Of a stretch of DNA of 64,000 bases, positions 7,506-15,173 are shown piece by piece (within the stretch, counting starts at the first letter, position 1; each line of letters starts with the position of its first letter). The DNA lies in NCBI GenBank assembly GCA_964407265.1, contig CAYOUV010000001.1, positions 1 through 64,000 of the forward strand, in the 5' to 3' direction. A program made the position numbers and the translations under genes. Below the pieces are notes generated by a model, which saw nothing but the letters and a program-made list of their open reading frames with translations, searched no databases and was not told the DNA's origin. The DNA comes from CAYOUV01 sp964407265. Its GTDB lineage: Bacteria > Chloroflexota > Anaerolineae > Anaerolineales > Villigracilaceae.

Positions 7506-8234
7506 ATGACAGACACTACCCTCCCAATTCCGAGCCGCTCCGAGCGGAACATGTATTCTTTCAGCAAACACTGGGCCGCCTACGTTATCGGTGGCCTTTT
7601 TGTCTTCGTCGGTTTACCTTTCCTGGCGCCGCTCCTGATGCACCTGGGTCTTACCGGACCGGGTCGCGTAATCTATTTCGTCTATTCCTTCCTGTGCCAC
7701 CAGTTACCGGAGCGTTCATTCTTCCTGTTCGGGCCCAAATTCATGTACCCGCTGAGCCAGATCCAGGCTGCATGGCAAAACACGATCAACCCGCTGGTTT
7801 TGCGCCAGTTCATTGGAAACCCTCAGATGGGCTGGAAGGTCGCCTGGTCGGACCGCATGGTTTCGATGTACACAAGTATCCCCGTCTTTGGCATGCTCTG
7901 GGCAACACTACGCAAAAAAATCAAACCACTACCCTTCTGGGGTTTTGTCTTGTTCCTGCTGCCGATGGCCCTGGACGGTGGTACGCACTTTTTGAGCGAT
8001 TTTGCCGGGATCGGGCAGGGCTTTCGCTATACCAACCTCTGGCTGGCCACGCTGACCCATCATGCCTTCCCGGCCTCGTTTTACCTGGGGGATGCCATCG
8101 GTTCTTTCAACTCCTACATGCGTATCCTGACCGGCATTCTTTTCGGTATCGGCATCGTCTGGTATGGCTTCCCTTATCTCGAAGAGAGTTTCAAGGAGAC
8201 GATTGACTATTACGACCGAAGATACACGCAATAG
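7506..8234 (+). CDS. DUF2085 family membrane protein
   Basis: A 242-residue membrane protein with about five hydrophobic segments. The DUF2085 signature is clear: FLCHQLPERSFFLFG near residues 61-75, plus a conserved MALDGGTHF in the later half. A hydrophilic N-terminus (about 20 residues) precedes the first segment. The biochemical role of the family is unknown. TAGAAT near 7482 could be its -10 box, and a strong terminator follows the stop codon, so it is probably transcribed alone. Confidence 0.8.
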   Translation: MTDTTLPIPSRSERNMYSFSKHWAAYVIGGLFVFVGLPFLAPLLMHLGLTGPGRVIYFVYSFLCHQLPERSFFLFGPKFMYPLSQIQAAWQNTINPLVLRQFIGNPQMGWKVAWSDRMVSMYTSIPVFGMLWATLRKKIKPLPFWGFVLFLLPMALDGGTHFLSDFAGIGQGFRYTNLWLATLTHHAFPASFYLGDAIGSFNSYMRILTGILFGIGIVWYGFPYLEESFKETIDYYDRRYTQ

Positions 8235-8236
8235 TG

Positions 8237-8265
8237 AAGTCGCCGCAATTGCGGCGACTTATTTT
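8237..8265 (+). terminator. Rho-independent terminator after the DUF2085 gene
   Basis: AAGTCGCCGC and GCGGCGACTT form a 10-bp perfect stem with an AATT loop (8237-8260), followed by ATTTTG. It starts directly after the stop codon at 8234. Confidence 0.88.
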
Positions 8266-8318
8266 GTGGCATACTTTTATCAATAATCGTACAATATAGA
8301 CACCCCGAGGAGGGCCGA

Positions 8319-9011
8319 ATGAAGCGTTTTCTTGGTGTCTTGATCCTGTTGAGTATAAGCCTGTCGGCCTGTGATGTGTGGACGGTTAGCCCCCTGCCGC
8401 CAGGCTACCCTACCCTCCCGCCTACCGGCACGCCCATTTTCGTTACAGCGTACGTCGCCCCTGAAACCTGGACACCCACGCTCACCGAAACCACGCTGGC
8501 AACCTTACCGACAACCGAATCCTTAACCCCAAATACGCCAACGGCCACCCTGACCTCATCTGCGCTTCCGGCGACGGAGACTCCGACTCCCTCCGCCACA
8601 CCAACACCACCTTCAGCCACGGCGACGCCGGATTCGGAGATTGCGATTAGCCTCCTGGGTTGTGATACCAGCCTGGATATCAGCCACGGAATGGGGGAGG
8701 TAACCAATGTCTACGCTGTTATCGGAAATCACAGCCAAACAGACCTGACCAATCTTTGCGCCACTCTCTCGGCCAGTGACGAGGCCCGGCAGCATCCCGA
8801 TAAAACCAAATGTGCTCCTACGTTACCTATAGGCTATCAGGTGACGCTCAAATTGACTGTTGATACGGGTTTTAAAGAGGATACTTCCATCCAGGTGGAT
8901 GTAACGACCGACCAAAATATTACGGGCACGTTATCCAAAGAGAGCTGCCGGGAGATCGGCATACCCGGTCTGATCCCAGCGCAAGCTGGCAGCCTCGAGC
9001 CTATTCCATAA
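8319..9011 (+). CDS. Predicted lipoprotein with Thr/Pro-rich linker
   Basis: A 230-residue exported protein. The signal peptide MKRFLGVLILLSISLSAC ends in a lipobox with the modified Cys at 18. Residues about 25-105 are an extended Thr/Pro/Ala-rich linker, and about 107-225 form a compact beta-rich domain with several Cys (SLLGCD, NLCATL, TKCAPT, ESCRE) that could pair extracellularly. No named domain was recognised. GAGGAGGG upstream is a good SD, and TACAAT near 8289 is a candidate -10. The gene converges on the histidine kinase. Confidence 0.75.
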   Translation: MKRFLGVLILLSISLSACDVWTVSPLPPGYPTLPPTGTPIFVTAYVAPETWTPTLTETTLATLPTTESLTPNTPTATLTSSALPATETPTPSATPTPPSATATPDSEIAISLLGCDTSLDISHGMGEVTNVYAVIGNHSQTDLTNLCATLSASDEARQHPDKTKCAPTLPIGYQVTLKLTVDTGFKEDTSIQVDVTTDQNITGTLSKESCREIGIPGLIPAQAGSLEPIP

Positions 9012-9035
9012 AAGCTTCGGAGCAATTCGTCGTCG

Positions 9036-10232
9036 TTACGCTTTGTCGATCGGCAGCGTGAAGGAGAAGGTGCTGCCTGAACCCGCACCCCGGCTTTCGA
9101 CCCAGATGCGTCCGCCGTGCGCCTCGACGATATGCCTGGCGATCGTCAACCCGATCCCGCTCCCACCGCCGGCTCCACGCGAACGGGATTTATCCACACG
9201 ATAAAAACGGTCGAAAAGATGCGGGAGATGCTCGGCAGGGATTCCCACACCGGTGTCCTGAATATCGATTCGCGCCTCATTACCCTGACGAGCGGCGCGA
9301 ATCACCACCCGTCCACCCGAGGGCGTATATTGCAGCGCATTCCCAACCAGATTGAGCATTACCTGTCCGAGGCGATCTTCGTCGGCTGAAACAACCGGTA
9401 AATCGTCATTCAAGTCGGTTTCCAAAATCACACCTTTGCTCTCAAACTGGTGAGCCAGGCGACGGACAGTCGTTTTGGTCAAATCATCCACGGAAATCGG
9501 GTGCAAATCCAAATCAAAGGACCCGGATTCGACACGACTTAGTTCCTGCAGGTCATTGACCAGCCGGCTCAAGCGGTCCGCCTCCTGATAAATCTGCTCG
9601 AAGGTTTCCGCAGTGGCCGGCAGGACACCATCCACTAAACCTTCCATCGAGCCTTTGATCGCCGTCAGAGGCGTGCGTAATTCATGGCTGACGTCCCCGA
9701 TCAACTGGCGCCGCATGGACTCGACCTGCTCCAACTTTTCGGCCATCTGGTTGAAGCTGTCTGCCAGTTGCCCCAGTTCATCCGGGCCGGAATGCTCGAC
9801 GCGTTCCCGGTATTGGCCATCGGCAATCCGCCGACTGGCGCGCATCATGGCGCGTACAGGGGCCACCACCCGGCGGCTGAAAATCAGGCTGACTACCACC
9901 GCTGCCAGCGCCGCGGCGATACCCGCCAGCGTCAACGCCTCCGAAAAAGAGGCCTTAAAATTGAGATACAGGTCATAAGCCACCCCCTGACCGAGACCCG
10001 GCTGTCCCTGTCCCCGCCCCAACCCCTGACCGCGACCAGCAGGCCCCATCATCCCGCCTTCCCCCGTGACAGCGCTTCCCATGAGCTGTTCCATCTGGCC
10101 CAGGTGACGGTTGAAAGCTGTCGGAAGCGCAAAATTAGTCGACAAAGCCAGGATCACGACCGCGATCAGGATCACTCCCAGATATGACAAGAACAACTTC
10201 ATGCCCAAACGTTCACGAATGTAGACGATCAT
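9036..10232 (-). CDS. Sensor histidine kinase (HAMP, HisKA, HATPase_c)
   Basis: A 398-residue membrane kinase. The first membrane helix is about residues 13-35 and the second about 101-119. The roughly 65-residue extracytoplasmic segment is Gly/Met/Gln-rich (GQGLGRGQGQPGLGQG), an unusually low-complexity sensor region. HAMP covers about 120-172 and HisKA contains phospho-acceptor H183 (SHELRTP). The ATPase has an N box (NLVGNALQY), G1 (DTGVGIP), F box and G2 (GSGIGL). The start overlaps the end of its response-regulator gene by 4 nt, so the two form a translationally coupled pair. The stimulus is unknown. Confidence 0.92.
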   Translation of the reverse strand: MIVYIRERLGMKLFLSYLGVILIAVVILALSTNFALPTAFNRHLGQMEQLMGSAVTGEGGMMGPAGRGQGLGRGQGQPGLGQGVAYDLYLNFKASFSEALTLAGIAAALAAVVVSLIFSRRVVAPVRAMMRASRRIADGQYRERVEHSGPDELGQLADSFNQMAEKLEQVESMRRQLIGDVSHELRTPLTAIKGSMEGLVDGVLPATAETFEQIYQEADRLSRLVNDLQELSRVESGSFDLDLHPISVDDLTKTTVRRLAHQFESKGVILETDLNDDLPVVSADEDRLGQVMLNLVGNALQYTPSGGRVVIRAARQGNEARIDIQDTGVGIPAEHLPHLFDRFYRVDKSRSRGAGGGSGIGLTIARHIVEAHGGRIWVESRGAGSGSTFSFTLPIDKA

Positions 10233-10915
10233 AACTGTTCATCCTCGAAACGATAGCCAACGCCGCGCACAGTAACGATAAAGTCCGGGTTGCCAAGTTT
10301 TTGCCGAACGTGCCCCAGATGCACATCCACCACGCGCATTTCCCCAAAATATTCATGACCCCAGACCTTTTCGAGTAACTGCTCGCGCGACAATACGCGC
10401 CCGCGGTTCTCGGCCAAAGCTTTAAGCAGGTCGAATTCTATCGCCGTCAGCTCAACCGCCCGGTCATCCACTGTGACCTGGCGCGCGCCATCATCGATGC
10501 GTACGTGGGCAAAGGACAGTATCTCGGAAGATTGACCTCCGCTGCTGGCCCGGATGCGCCTCAGGGCTGACTTGATTCGCGCGACCAATTCTCGTGGGCT
10601 GAACGGCTTGGTAACGTAATCGTCCGCTCCAACCGAGAGTCCGACCACCTTGTCTGTCTCTTCGGTCCGGGCTGTCAGCAGGATAACGTACACCTCCGAC
10701 TCGCGCCGCAGCCGGTTAAGCACTTCGATCCCATCCATTCCGGGCAGCATGATATCCAACACGATCAGGTCTGGCTTGTAGGTCCGCGCGGCTTTCAAAC
10801 CGGAGGGACCGTCGCTGGCTGTGTAAACTTCGTAGCCTTCAGGCTTGAGATACGCGGTCACCAGATTGACGATGCTCGGCTCGTCATCCACGACCAGGAT
10901 TTTTGTATTCGGCAT
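10229..10915 (-). CDS. OmpR/PhoB-family response regulator
   Basis: A 228-residue DNA-binding regulator and cognate partner of the following kinase. The receiver domain (about 4-115) has acidic pair D10/D11, phospho-acceptor D54 (IVLDIMLPG), T81 and K103. The winged-helix Trans_reg_C domain covers about 130-225 and ends VRGVGYRFE. AAGGTG provides an SD before the ATG. It is divergent from the DHA2 transporter gene, with 177 bp between, so regulation of that exporter is possible but only inferred from position. Confidence 0.93.
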   Translation of the reverse strand: MPNTKILVVDDEPSIVNLVTAYLKPEGYEVYTASDGPSGLKAARTYKPDLIVLDIMLPGMDGIEVLNRLRRESEVYVILLTARTEETDKVVGLSVGADDYVTKPFSPRELVARIKSALRRIRASSGGQSSEILSFAHVRIDDGARQVTVDDRAVELTAIEFDLLKALAENRGRVLSREQLLEKVWGHEYFGEMRVVDVHLGHVRQKLGNPDFIVTVRGVGYRFEDEQL

Positions 10916-11036
10916 ATAATCACCTTCAAAAGGGTTCGGCTTAATTGTACTTGTAAACCTGAGTTCAGCCTAACTATAAAGTTCGCCGGTCAAGAATAAA
11001 TGAAGCTAATATAAAGAACGTGTAAAGGCTTTTGGC

Positions 11037-11066
11037 TTGACGGCCTGTGGGTCGACAAGGTATATT
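11037..11066 (+). promoter_or_regulatory. Candidate sigma-70 promoter for the DHA2 transporter
   Basis: TTGACG (11037-11042), an 18-nt spacer and TATATT (11061-11066), placing the transcription start near 11073, some 20 nt before the ATG and upstream of the AAGGA SD. Confidence 0.55.
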
Positions 11067-11092
11067 TGCCCAATCTTCTCTAAGGACAAGCA

Positions 11093-12481
11093 ATGAAATC
11101 AATCGACCGCAAATGGTGGGTATTGATTGCCATCGGCACCGGGACATTTATGTCAGCCCTGGATGCCAGTGTGGTCAACACAGTCCTGCCTCTCATTCGG
11201 GATGCTTTTAAGAGCAATGTGGCTAACATCGAATGGGTCGTCACGATCTATCTGTTATTGGTCAGCGGCCTGCTGCTAACCTTTGGCAGGCTGGGGGATT
11301 TGCGCGGTCACAAATCGGTTTATATCTGGGGGTTTGCGATATTCGTGCTCAGTTCAGCACTATGCGGATTGGCTTCTTCTGCCCTCCTGCTGGTCAGCTT
11401 CCGCGCCATCCAGGCTTTTGGAGCTGCCATGCTGTCATCCAATTCACCAGCCATCCTGACCGGCAACTTCCCGGATTCGCAGCGCGGTCAGGCGCTGGGC
11501 CTCTCCGCTACCATGACATACCTGGGCCTGACCGCTGGCCCGTCTCTGGGCGGCTGGCTGGCGCAGCAGTTCTCCTGGCGGGCGGTTTTTTATATCAACG
11601 TCCCGGTTGGTGTGCTCGCCCTGGGATTGAGCCTGTACTTCATCCCACGCGATAAACCAGCCGACAAAAGTAAAAAGTTCGACCTGGCAGGTGCAGCTAC
11701 CTTCATGACCGGTCTTACAGCACTGTTATTGGGCTTGAATAAAGGGCACGATTGGGGTTGGAACTCCCCCCTGGTGCTGGGCTTACTCCTGGTCGCAGCC
11801 CTGATGCTGTGGCTGTTCCTGCGGATCGAACGCAGCTCGGACTCTCCCATGCTCGATCTGAGCCTGTTCCGCAGCCAGACCTTTTCCGTCACCACCGCCA
11901 GTGCAGTGTTGAACTACATTTGTGTTTATACGATCTTATTCCTGATGCCTTTTTACCTGATCCAGGGCCGCTCGCTCAGCCCGGCCACTGCTGGCTTGCT
12001 GCTGACCGTCCAGCCGATCGTCATGGCGATCATCGCCCCGGTCAGTGGAACTCTCTCCGACCGTATCGGCACGCGCATTCCAACCGTGCTGGGTATGGGT
12101 TTGCTGGGACTGGGAATGTTCGTGCTCTCACGTCTCGGGTCACATTCGCCTTATATGCTGGCGGCAGTCGGCCTGGGTATCACCGGTCTCGGCACCGGGA
12201 CCTATATCTCCCCCAACAACAGCGCCCTGATGGGAGCGGCCCCCAGGCACCGCCAGGGGATCGCCTCCGGCATTCTGGCTTCAGCGCGGTCTGTCGGAAT
12301 GGTCCTGGGTGTCGGTCTGGCTGGTGCTATTTTAACCACCAAGCTGGCCGGAAACCCTGTAACGGGGTTGTTCAGTGGAACCAGCCTTGGCTTCCAGATC
12401 ACCGCCCTGATCGCGCTTGTGGCCGGATTGATCTCCCTCTTCCAGAAAGACTTGCAAAAAATAAAGAGCCCGTCAATTTGA
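11093..12481 (+). CDS. MFS exporter, DHA2 (EmrB/QacA) family
   Basis: A 462-residue inner-membrane protein, predicted from its length and hydrophobicity to have about 14 helices as is usual for DHA2. The helix-1 signature LDASVVNTVLP and the loop 2-3 motif GRLGDLRGHK match proton-driven drug/H+ antiporters. Substrates may be lipophilic compounds or dyes but are not deducible. The AAGGACAAGC leader contains its SD. The last codons are part of a hairpin that appears to terminate the converging YHS gene. Confidence 0.9.
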   Translation: MKSIDRKWWVLIAIGTGTFMSALDASVVNTVLPLIRDAFKSNVANIEWVVTIYLLLVSGLLLTFGRLGDLRGHKSVYIWGFAIFVLSSALCGLASSALLLVSFRAIQAFGAAMLSSNSPAILTGNFPDSQRGQALGLSATMTYLGLTAGPSLGGWLAQQFSWRAVFYINVPVGVLALGLSLYFIPRDKPADKSKKFDLAGAATFMTGLTALLLGLNKGHDWGWNSPLVLGLLLVAALMLWLFLRIERSSDSPMLDLSLFRSQTFSVTTASAVLNYICVYTILFLMPFYLIQGRSLSPATAGLLLTVQPIVMAIIAPVSGTLSDRIGTRIPTVLGMGLLGLGMFVLSRLGSHSPYMLAAVGLGITGLGTGTYISPNNSALMGAAPRHRQGIASGILASARSVGMVLGVGLAGAILTTKLAGNPVTGLFSGTSLGFQITALIALVAGLISLFQKDLQKIKSPSI

Positions 12482-12490
12482 TGGGCTCTT
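12464..12490 (-). terminator. Terminator for the YHS gene, overlapping the 3' end of the MFS gene
   Basis: AAGAGCCC and GGGCTCTT form the stem around a short AT-rich centre. On the minus strand it is followed by TATTTTTTGC, the expected U-tract; the plus strand has no T-run. The hairpin includes the MFS stop codon (12479-12481). Confidence 0.75.
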
Positions 12491-12512
12491 GGCGTAGAAT
12501 CAGGCCTGAGGT

Positions 12513-12671
12513 TTATCCCTCGTCCGGCTTGTCCAGGTATTTTTCGGGCTCCTTGTCAAACGAAGCCTTGCAGCCTGGTGCACAAAAGTAATAGGTGCTG
12601 CCTTCGTATTCTGATTTCCATTGTGCAGCTTGCTCGTCCACTTCCATTTTGCAGACCGGGTCAATCGCCAT
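12513..12671 (-). CDS. YHS-domain mini-protein (52 aa)
   Basis: Reading the minus strand from 12671 gives a complete YHS metal-binding protein: DPVCKMEV at residues 4-11, then YYFCAPGCKASFDKEPEKYL in the second half. The three conserved Cys (C7, C30, C34) are present. Such domains bind heavy metals or copper and are found alone or in copper ATPases and monooxygenases. AAGGAGGT lies in front of two tandem ATGs (12674 and 12671); the second has the better spacing. A terminator follows at 12464-12490. It converges on the MFS exporter, and a role in metal trafficking is inferred only. Confidence 0.88.
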   Translation of the reverse strand: MAIDPVCKMEVDEQAAQWKSEYEGSTYYFCAPGCKASFDKEPEKYLDKPDEG

Positions 12672-12863
12672 CATACCTCCTTTAGATCATCCTGAATTCA
12701 AGCCCAAAAATGCGCTTAGCGCTTCGCCCATTACGGGTAAAACACTTGGTTATTCTCGATTATAAGACTCTTTGTTTTTTTATTGTAGATATTTTTCATT
12801 TTCAGTACCGTGCCTTTAATTTATTTTGTCTACGCGAAATCTCAAAAATCACCCGCTTAAGGG

Positions 12864-12869
12864 TATAAT
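12864..12869 (+). promoter_or_regulatory. Candidate -10 box (TATAAT) 6 nt before the 12876 ATG
   Basis: TATAAT-CAAACT-ATG with no SD in front of the start codon, so the transcript would begin at or next to the ATG. No -35 hexamer is evident. Confidence 0.55.
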
Positions 12870-12875
12870 CAAACT

Positions 12876-13622
12876 ATGACTGATGAACAAATCCCTCGCC
12901 GAAAGATTGCCATCCTGATCGATGGCGACAACGCGCAATCCAGCCTGCTGCCACAAATGCTGGTCGAGGCCGGAAAATACGGCCAGGTGACCGTCCGCCG
13001 CATTTATGGGGACTGGACCACGCCCAATATGAACTCGTGGAAAGAAGTTTTGAATTTTCATGCAGTCCAACCTATCCAGCAATTTCGTTACACGATAGGA
13101 AAAAACGCGACCGACTCGGCCATGATCATCGACGCGATGGACCTGCTCCATTCGGGGGTGGTCGATGGCTTCTGTTTGGTCTCGAGCGACAGCGATTACA
13201 CACGCCTGGCGACGCGCATCCGCGAGTCCGGCATTTATGTGATGGGATTGGGTGAGAAAAAGACCCCCAAGCCGTTTGTGAACGCATGCGATGTATTTGT
13301 CTACTCCGAGAATCTGGTTTCAAAACCGAAAGTGACCCGGACGCGTTCCAGAAAAACAAATGGCAGCAAGAAGAAGGAAGATGTGGAGGCCGAACCGATT
13401 CCGATCCTGCGCCAGGCATTCGAGATGGCAGTACAAGAAGACGGGTGGGCTTCACTGGCTGTAATGGGAAACGCGCTGTATCAGCTCGACCCGGGTTTTG
13501 ACCCGCGCACTTACGGCCACCGCCAGCTTTCCCGCCTGATCGGGAATTACAAGGGCAGATTCGAACTGCGCACCCAGGAGATCGACGGTTCCACCCTGTT
13601 TCATGTCAAGATGAAAGAGTAA
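12876..13622 (+). CDS. NYN-domain (PIN-like) nuclease with C-terminal OST-HTH/LOTUS domain
   Basis: A 248-residue protein predicted to act on RNA. The N-terminal NYN/PIN fold (about 8-145) has metal-binding acidic positions D16 and D18 (IDGDNA), D80 (NATDSAM), D105 and D107 (SSDSDY). A basic Lys/Arg/Ser linker (about 150-170) leads to an OST-HTH/LOTUS-type domain (about 172-246), a fold associated with RNA and G-quadruplex binding. Family members of this LabA/NYN type are conserved in many bacteria, mostly with unknown targets. The gene is isolated between two terminators and seems to have its own leaderless promoter. Confidence 0.88.
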   Translation: MTDEQIPRRKIAILIDGDNAQSSLLPQMLVEAGKYGQVTVRRIYGDWTTPNMNSWKEVLNFHAVQPIQQFRYTIGKNATDSAMIIDAMDLLHSGVVDGFCLVSSDSDYTRLATRIRESGIYVMGLGEKKTPKPFVNACDVFVYSENLVSKPKVTRTRSRKTNGSKKKEDVEAEPIPILRQAFEMAVQEDGWASLAVMGNALYQLDPGFDPRTYGHRQLSRLIGNYKGRFELRTQEIDGSTLFHVKMKE

Positions 13623-13627
13623 ACTGA

Positions 13628-13655
13628 GCGGGGCTCGCATACGCGAGCCCCGCTG
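13628..13655. terminator. Bidirectional terminator between convergent genes
   Basis: AGCGGGGCTCGC and GCGAGCCCCGCT form a perfect 12-bp stem with an ATAC loop, between the stop codons of the NYN gene (13622) and the GT4 gene (13658). T-tracts are weak on both sides, so termination strength is uncertain. Confidence 0.75.
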
Positions 13656-13657
13656 CT

Positions 13658-14914
13658 TTATACAAACACTTCCGGCCTTCCCTGCAACAACTCTTTGTAG
13701 ACTTCCAAAATCTGGTGCGCAATCTTGTCCCAGCTGTAGAGGTGGGCATATTCAGCAGCACGCTGTCCCATCCTCCTGCGTTGATCCGGGTCATCCAGAA
13801 TGGCAGTCAACTTTTCGCATAAATCCTCGGGGGAATCGCTGGGCACGTGGTAACCGGTCTGACCGTCCTGTACCAGGAAAGCCAATCCACCGACCTGTGA
13901 AGCAATGACCGGGGTTCCACATGCCATGGCTTCCAAAGCGACCATACCAAATGACTCATAATGGGAGGGCATGACCAAGACTTCCGCAGCCGAGTAATAA
14001 TAAGGCAGGGTGTCCTGGCTGCGCTTTCCGAGGAAGACGACCATTTTTTCCAGGCATAGATCGTCACACATTCTTTGCAGGCGTGTCATTTCAGCCGACA
14101 TTTGCTCGGGAGCCGCCTCGGGATCACCACCAATCACCGCCAGGTAGGTCGGTCTTTCGCCTTTTTTATTGCGCAGGCAAGCCATGGCGCGGATCAGCGT
14201 GTCCAGTCCCTTGAGCGGTTCAATGCGCCCCACGAACAAGATCATCCGGTTCTCAGGTGGAATGCCCAGATATTCCTTGGCTTCGTCGGTCGGAATGGGA
14301 TAGAAGTGACTCGTGTCAACCCCGGGCGGGATGATTGAAATCTGGCGTGTTTCGACCTTATACAGGAATTCAAGCTGAGCCTCTTCAGCCGGGGTGGCTA
14401 CAATCAAGCGATCGGCGTTGGCGATGACCTGCTGTTCGCCTTCGATGCGGTATGAACCCTCGATTTCGTCCTGGCTGCGGGCTACGCGGTTCTTCATCAA
14501 TCCCAGAGTGTGGAACATGTGCACAACTGGTACTCCCCAGGTTTGCTGCAAGACCTCGGCAGCCAGGCCGGACATCCAGTAATGGCTGTGGATCAGGTCG
14601 TAGGTAAGCCCTTTTTCGGCCACAAAGGCTTTGATTTGTTCGGCAAACTCCGGGATGTAAGCCGAGAGTTCCTGCTTAGGTAAAGGCACCTCCGGTCCGG
14701 CCGGAATATGGACCACGCGATTGCCGTATCCCAGATCGTGCAACACATGCGGGACGTGTTCGTCCTGCGAACGCGTAAAGACATCGACGTGAATACCCAT
14801 CTTGCCCAACTGGCACGTCAGGTCGCGGACATAGACATTCATTCCACCGGTATCTTTGCCGCCCAGGACTGCCAGGGGGCAGGTGTGATAAGAGAGCATT
14901 GCAATGCGTAGCAT
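13658..14914 (-). CDS. GT4 glycosyltransferase, MshA / sucrose-phosphate-synthase-like
   Basis: A 418-residue retaining GT-B enzyme. The N-terminal domain begins with a segment typical of MshA and sucrose synthases (LGGKDTGGMNVYVRDL), including the Gly-rich donor-phosphate loop and, later, HSHYWMSG. The C-terminal GT4 domain has VGRIEPLKGLDTLI and the ExFGxxxLEAMACGTPV-type donor-binding motif (ESFGMVALEAMACGTPV). An SD (AGAGGAA) supports the start at 14914. A D-inositol-3-phosphate glycosyltransferase role would tie in with the mycoredoxin-like genes, but no other mycothiol gene is visible, so the acceptor is left open. Confidence 0.88.
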   Translation of the reverse strand: MLRIAMLSYHTCPLAVLGGKDTGGMNVYVRDLTCQLGKMGIHVDVFTRSQDEHVPHVLHDLGYGNRVVHIPAGPEVPLPKQELSAYIPEFAEQIKAFVAEKGLTYDLIHSHYWMSGLAAEVLQQTWGVPVVHMFHTLGLMKNRVARSQDEIEGSYRIEGEQQVIANADRLIVATPAEEAQLEFLYKVETRQISIIPPGVDTSHFYPIPTDEAKEYLGIPPENRMILFVGRIEPLKGLDTLIRAMACLRNKKGERPTYLAVIGGDPEAAPEQMSAEMTRLQRMCDDLCLEKMVVFLGKRSQDTLPYYYSAAEVLVMPSHYESFGMVALEAMACGTPVIASQVGGLAFLVQDGQTGYHVPSDSPEDLCEKLTAILDDPDQRRRMGQRAAEYAHLYSWDKIAHQILEVYKELLQGRPEVFV

Positions 14915-14972
14915 GGAAATTCCTCTGAAGTGGGTAACTGTCACATCCTAGACGAGGCGAACCACCAAAAAC

Positions 14973-15001
14973 TTGCGTGATTAGGTGGAATCTTGTATAA
15001 T
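14973..15001 (+). promoter_or_regulatory. Promoter of the tRNA-Thr gene
   Basis: TTGCGT (14973-14978), 17-nt spacer and TATAAT (14996-15001). The predicted start near 15008 is about 11 nt before the mature tRNA 5' end. Confidence 0.7.
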
Positions 15002-15018
15002 CCCGCCGCACATATAGC

Positions 15019-15091
15019 GCCACCGTAGCTCAGTTGGTAGAGCAGACGATTCGTAATCGTCAGGTCAAGGGTTCGAATCCCTTCGGTGGCT
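15019..15091 (+). tRNA. tRNA-Thr (anticodon CGT)
   Basis: A complete cloverleaf of 73 nt: acceptor GCCACCG/CGGTGGC, D-stem GCTC/GAGC with a GG-containing loop, anticodon stem GACGA/TCGTC with loop TTCGTAA (anticodon CGT, reading ACG), 5-nt variable region and T-arm AAGGG-TTCGAAT-CCCTT. The discriminator is T and CCA is not encoded. Confidence 0.97.
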
Positions 15092-15135
15092 TTTGCCGTC
15101 CCAACCCATCTTCATAAAAAGTATAATCGAAAAAG

Positions 15136-15167
15136 AAACCGCCTCGCAAGGCGGTTTGGTTGTTTTT
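15136..15167 (+). terminator. Terminator downstream of tRNA-Thr
   Basis: AAACCGCC and GGCGGTTT pair around a 6-nt loop (15136-15157), followed by GGTTGTTTTTG. It sits between the tRNA and the converging membrane-protein operon and may also serve the latter. Confidence 0.8.
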
Positions 15168-15173
15168 GTTGAC

